The position numbers were made by a program, and so were the translations under genes. Of a DNA stretch of 64,000 nt, positions 63,551 through 64,000 are shown piece after piece. The notes under the pieces were generated by a model. That model did not search any database. It saw only the letters and a list, made by a program, of their open reading frames with translations, and was not told where the DNA came from. How positions within the stretch are numbered: the stretch's first letter is position 1; each line of letters starts with the position of its first letter. The DNA comes from Flavobacterium sp. TAB 87 (GTDB taxonomy: Bacteria > Bacteroidota > Bacteroidia > Flavobacteriales > Flavobacteriaceae), in the NCBI RefSeq assembly GCF_001529295.1, contig NZ_LLWK01000028.1:20401-84400 (forward strand), written 5' to 3'.

Positions 63551-63811
63551 ATGCCAATTCCAAAAAATATTGAGCGTGAACATATTTTCCAAGCGATAAT
63601 TAGAATAAAAAGAGAAGGAATTCCAGCGTTACGCGAAGCCAAAGAATGGGCGATGAAATATGAAAATGAAACTTATCCATGCAAACTATTAATATCGTGG
63701 GGAAATTTTTATGCGAATGAAGAAGAACTAAATCCAAATCCTAGGAACTTTCAAACATATATGGCTCAAGAATATTTGCGAAATTTAGGTTTTGAAATCA
63801 TCCATATTTAA
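63551..63811 (+). CDS. Small protein resembling the ScoMcrA-type N-terminal head domain
   Basis: 86 aa. MPIPKNIEREHIFQAIIRIK, then NETYPCKLLISWGNFYANEE and QEYLRNLGFEIIHI follow the pattern 'IPxxIxxxHIxxAI ... Y-P-x-K-x-x-I-S ... LGFEI' of the N-terminal head domain found on some type IV (McrA-like) restriction enzymes. Here it stands alone without a nuclease part. If correct it may be a recognition module or an inhibitor. The assignment is by remembered pattern only. Confidence 0.5.
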   Translation: MPIPKNIEREHIFQAIIRIKREGIPALREAKEWAMKYENETYPCKLLISWGNFYANEEELNPNPRNFQTYMAQEYLRNLGFEIIHI

Positions 63812-63823
63812 ATATTCGCACTA

Positions 63824-63943
63824 GCTATAACAGCGGTTTTGCGAGATTGCGAAATAAGTGCAAAATTCAAGTTTATCGTTCGCAAGAAATTTTATCTTAG
63901 CCGAAAAATCTCGATTACGAAGTTCGCAACCTCGCAAAGCCGC
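63824..63943. repeat. attC-like long imperfect palindrome
   Basis: GCGGTTTTGCGAGATTGCGAA (63833-63853 shown as 21-nt arm; 19 positions pair) faces the complementary arm at 63923-63943, with further pairing inside. The outer part starts GCTATAAC (63824) and ends near AAACGT. Size and shape resemble integron attC/VCR sites. It closes the two-gene segment. Confidence 0.5.
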
Positions 63944-64000
63944 GAAACGTCAGGCTGTGAAAAAACTTCTTTTTCCTCTAATATGCCCTCACATTGGTAT

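Noticed and set aside
1..64000. CRISPR array or cas genes
   Set aside because: No short regularly spaced repeats with unique spacers; the tandem repeats at 1-1.5 kb are about 182 bp and contiguous.
1..64000. tRNA or rRNA gene serving as the ICE attachment site
   Set aside because: No cloverleaf-like or rRNA-like sequence recognised on reading; a tRNA scan would be needed to exclude one fully.

Overview
The window looks like a piece of a Bacteroidota genome, most likely a flavobacterium. It is AT-rich. It carries a CTnDOT-type conjugation set (traE to traN, mobA/B/C), a SusC/SusD pair and DUF6520 and DUF3408 proteins. Several sites fit the Bacteroidota -7 element TAnnTTTG. Most of it (about 1-51 kb) reads as an integrative conjugative element (ICE) loaded with defence genes. 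The right end (51.5-64 kb) is a nutrient-uptake/secreted-peptide module followed by small cassette-like genes.

Layout. 1-0.7 kb: 5' part of a serine recombinase and an overlapping small ORF (minus strand). 0.7-2 kb: non-coding DNA with about 182-bp tandem repeats and a long hairpin. 2-3.5 kb: SSB and a DUF932 protein. 3.9-12.4 kb: the mating-pair-formation operon on the minus strand (traE, F, G, I, J, K, L, M, N). 13.1-19.2 kb: a five-gene plus-strand cassette (phosphorylase with a C-terminal adaptor, all-helical protein, two GTPases, GAP1-type protein) lying between traE and traD. It matches the GTPase-centred conflict systems predicted from comparative genomics. 19.6-21.4 kb: traD-like, DUF3408 and ParA genes (minus). 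21.4-22.1 kb: a GTAC-rich region and an oriT-like hairpin. 22.1-26 kb: mobA/B/C. 26.2-27.8 kb: hipB and a decayed hipA.

28-46 kb is a defence island. It starts with a WYL-domain regulator and continues with a tightly packed operon: a DNA methyltransferase/specificity/histidine-kinase fusion, a receiver protein with a cold-shock-like tail, HsdM, HsdS, a DUF262-DUF1524 (GmrSD-like) protein, an MBL-fold hydrolase, a GIY-YIG protein and HsdR. A two-gene CBASS follows (HNH-SAVED Cap5 and a CD-NTase). The same palindrome, TGTGCACTYATAATGCAYA, lies before the methyltransferase-kinase gene and before the CBASS pair, 14 kb apart. This suggests that the WYL protein controls both. The kinase-bearing methyltransferase with its receiver partner is the best candidate here for an undescribed system: restriction-modification wired to a two-component relay.

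46.3-50.7 kb: a decayed second copy of the traD 3' half, topoisomerase III, a DUF3945 protein and an excisionase-like HTH. 51.5-61.6 kb: a frameshifted AraC regulator, a MauE/DoxX-like membrane protein, a secreted four-cysteine DUF6520 peptide, an S9 peptidase and SusD/SusC. The module is bounded by an imperfect 26-bp direct repeat (51459 and 62776). 62-64 kb: a structured candidate RNA, an XRE regulator with a near-perfect operator palindrome, small ORFs, and a two-gene segment bounded by attC-like inverted sequences.
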